Of a DNA stretch of 64,000 nucleotides, positions 62,282-64,000 are shown piece by piece (position 1 is the stretch's first letter; each line of letters opens with the position of its first letter). The position numbers and the translations under genes are program-made. The DNA is taken from NCBI RefSeq assembly GCF_004634385.1, contig NZ_CP037895.1:1587245-1651244 (forward strand), read 5' to 3'. The notes under the pieces were generated by a model. That model searched no databases, was not told where the DNA came from, and was given only the letters and a program-made list of their open reading frames with translations. The stretch is from Thermaerobacter sp. FW80 (GTDB taxonomy: Bacteria > Bacillota > Sulfobacillia > Thermaerobacterales > Thermaerobacteraceae).

Positions 62282-64000
62282 GTGCACGTGTGGCCAAGGC
62301 ATCATTTGGGTCACTCTGGGCGCCCATCTATTGATAGCTTCACGGCTAGAGGGTCCGGCCGCGTTCGTAAGAGGGTGGGAAGAGTCTCCACGTTGGTCCT
62401 GTTGATGTTGGCCCTAGCTGCATCTTCGATGCCCCCCTTCTTTACGCGGGGTACTCACGCCGCCGACGCAGACAGGGGTCGTGATATGAGAACGCCGGCG
62501 GCGGTTCCTGGATAGATCATCGTCAAGCCAAAGCCGGGTACAAAGCTGGGGATGAGCTTGGCGAAGATCGAAGCGCGCCAGGACCTGCGCGTCCAGGTTG
62601 ACGTGGCAGAGGCGCTACCGACGGGTGCCCGGCTGCTGAAGGTCGACGAGCCGGACCGCACGGACGAGGTGCTGGCCGCCCTGAAGGGCTCGGGCGATTA
62701 CCTGTACGTGCAGCCGAACTACATCTACGAGCCCACCGGGGCGGCCAATGATCCCTACTTCCCGCAGCAATGGGGGCTGCACAACACCGGACAGGTCATT
62801 CTCGGGCGGCCCGGAGTGCCGGATGCGGACCTCAATGGTCCCGAGGTCTGGGACGTGACGAAGGGCTCCAGGGACGTGGTCGTGGCCGTGATCGACACCG
62901 GGGTCGACGTGAGCCATCCTGACCTCCGGGACGCGATATGGGTCAACGAGGCCGAAGCCACCGGGAGCCCCGGCGTGGATGACGATCACAACGGTTATGT
63001 GGACGACGTCCACGGATTCGATTTCGTCAATGGCGACGGCACCGTGTTCGACCCCGAGGACGGCGACGAGCACGGCACCCACGTCGCCGGCATCATCGCC
63101 GCCCGCTGGGGTGATCGTCAGGGCGTGGCCGGCCTGGCGCCCGGCATGCGGATCATGGTGCTGAAGGTTCTCGGTCCGGGAGGGGGTTCCACGGCCAACG
63201 CCATCGAGGCCATCGCGTATGCCCAGAAAATGGGGGCGAAGATCGCCAACCTCTCATGGGGCAATTATTCGTATGACCCGGCCCTCTACGAGGCCCTTCG
63301 TGGGGCGTCGCTGCTGTTCGTCGCAGGAGCCGGCAACGATGCTTCCAACAATGACCGGACCCCCTTCTATCCCGCGTCCTATCGGATTTCCAACCTGGTG
63401 TCCGTGGCCGCGGCGGACAACCGCGGTGCCCTGGCCGTGTTCTCCAATTACGGACCGGGTACCGTCGACCTGGCCGCGCCGGGGCAGGACATCCTGAGTA
63501 CCGTACCACCGTTGCCCGACTCGGGAGCTGCCCTGCAGGTGGATGCCGGGCTGTACAGGGCCGTCGTGTTGGGCTTCGACCTCCAGCAGGTACCCGATGC
63601 CGCCATCCAGCGGCTCATTCTCCAACGGGCTCTGGCGTTCTTCGGTGTAGAGCGAGGGGATCGCGTCCTGTTGGTCGATGACGACGGTAGCAGCGACTTC
63701 GACTCCTGGCATGTCCCGGATGTGTCCTCGTACTACGAGATGGCGTTGCGTGGTTTGGGGCAGGCGTACGACGAAATCGAGGTCGCCGGTCCGGGCCCCG
63801 CACCGTTGCCGGATCTCGACCCCGCCCAGTATCCGGCGGTGATCTGGTTCACCGGCCACACGCCTGGATCGTTCTCGGAGCCCAACTTGACGTGGGTGGA
63901 CCAGTACCAGCTGGCTCGTTACCTTCTGCAGGGGGGCGCGTTGCTCCTGGCCGGGCCCGATGCCCTTCAGCATGTGGAGGGATCGGTCTTCGTCCGGCAG
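62282..64000 (+). pseudogene. Subtilisin-like (S8) serine protease interrupted by an in-frame TAG; 3' end beyond window
   Basis: One frame runs from a GTG at 62282 through a signal-like segment (VSTLVLLMLALAASS) to AAVPG, then TAG (62513-62515), then continues IIVKPKPGTKLGMSLAKIEA. The same frame then holds catalytic Asp in VAVIDTGVDVSHPDL (62894), His in DEHGTHVAGI (63071) and the oxyanion Asn in AGAGND (63335). After LAAPGQDILSTVP, where the GTSMA serine motif normally follows soon, a domain of at least 150 residues is inserted (LVDDDGSSDFDSW, VIWFTGHTPG), and the Ser lies beyond the window. The TAG probably replaces GAG (VPGEIIVK is usual). An ATG at 62552 could start a form without a signal. 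Confidence 0.85.

Overview
The window looks like chromosomal DNA of a very GC-rich (about 70 percent), spore-forming, S-layered Gram-positive bacterium; Thermaerobacter or a close relative would fit (inference, no database was consulted). The evidence is strong AGGAGG-type ribosome sites with frequent GTG and TTG starts, sigma-A promoters (TTGACA/TATAAT), sporulation-type genes (GerM domain, CotF domains, SpoIID), SLH proteins with CsaB, and a GlnR-GlnA pair. Many proteins carry long Ala/Gly/Pro-rich inserts between conserved domains. No rRNA, tRNA or CRISPR array was seen.

1-16.6 kb: the end of an ADP-ribosylglycohydrolase-like gene, a two-component system, a TnpB-like element, a frameshifted phosphoribosyltransferase, a GerM lipoprotein, a small membrane protein, a DUF1028 protein and an alcohol dehydrogenase. 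A second TnpB-like element follows, with an ISLre2-family insertion sequence nested in its left end and flanked by a perfect 9-bp target duplication, then a class II aldolase. 16.8-26.3 kb: a MupG-like protein, NAD synthetase, MscS channel, class B penicillin-binding protein, orphan Phd antitoxin, an uncharacterised protein and an ISLre2 remnant.

26.3-41.9 kb is a nitrogen-assimilation block: glnR-glnA, an ANTAR-domain regulator, a truncated amt, asnB and gltB (frameshifted), with yceI/hxlR and a carboxylesterase between. The leader of glnR-glnA, and less perfectly that of amt, can be read as an ANTAR-type attenuator: two hairpins with six-base loops, the second sharing bases with an intrinsic terminator. 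With the ANTAR gene in the same block this looks like a local termination/antitermination circuit.

42.1-64 kb: an AbrB-type antitoxin, a split CotF-like protein, an MFS transporter, then a cell-envelope region. UDP-ManNAc-type dehydrogenase, two glycosyltransferases and CsaB would make and pyruvylate a secondary cell-wall polymer. SLH proteins (amidase, SpoIID-like, S-layer protein) would dock on it. The window ends in a subtilisin-like protease whose frame is broken by a TAG codon.

Other structure: a 13-mer (GGACGAACCGGCC) occurs ten times and its 9-bp core 26 times by eye. Long perfect hairpins without a U tract sit at several convergent gene junctions. A short divergent peptide and a LexA-like box accompany both TnpB-like genes.
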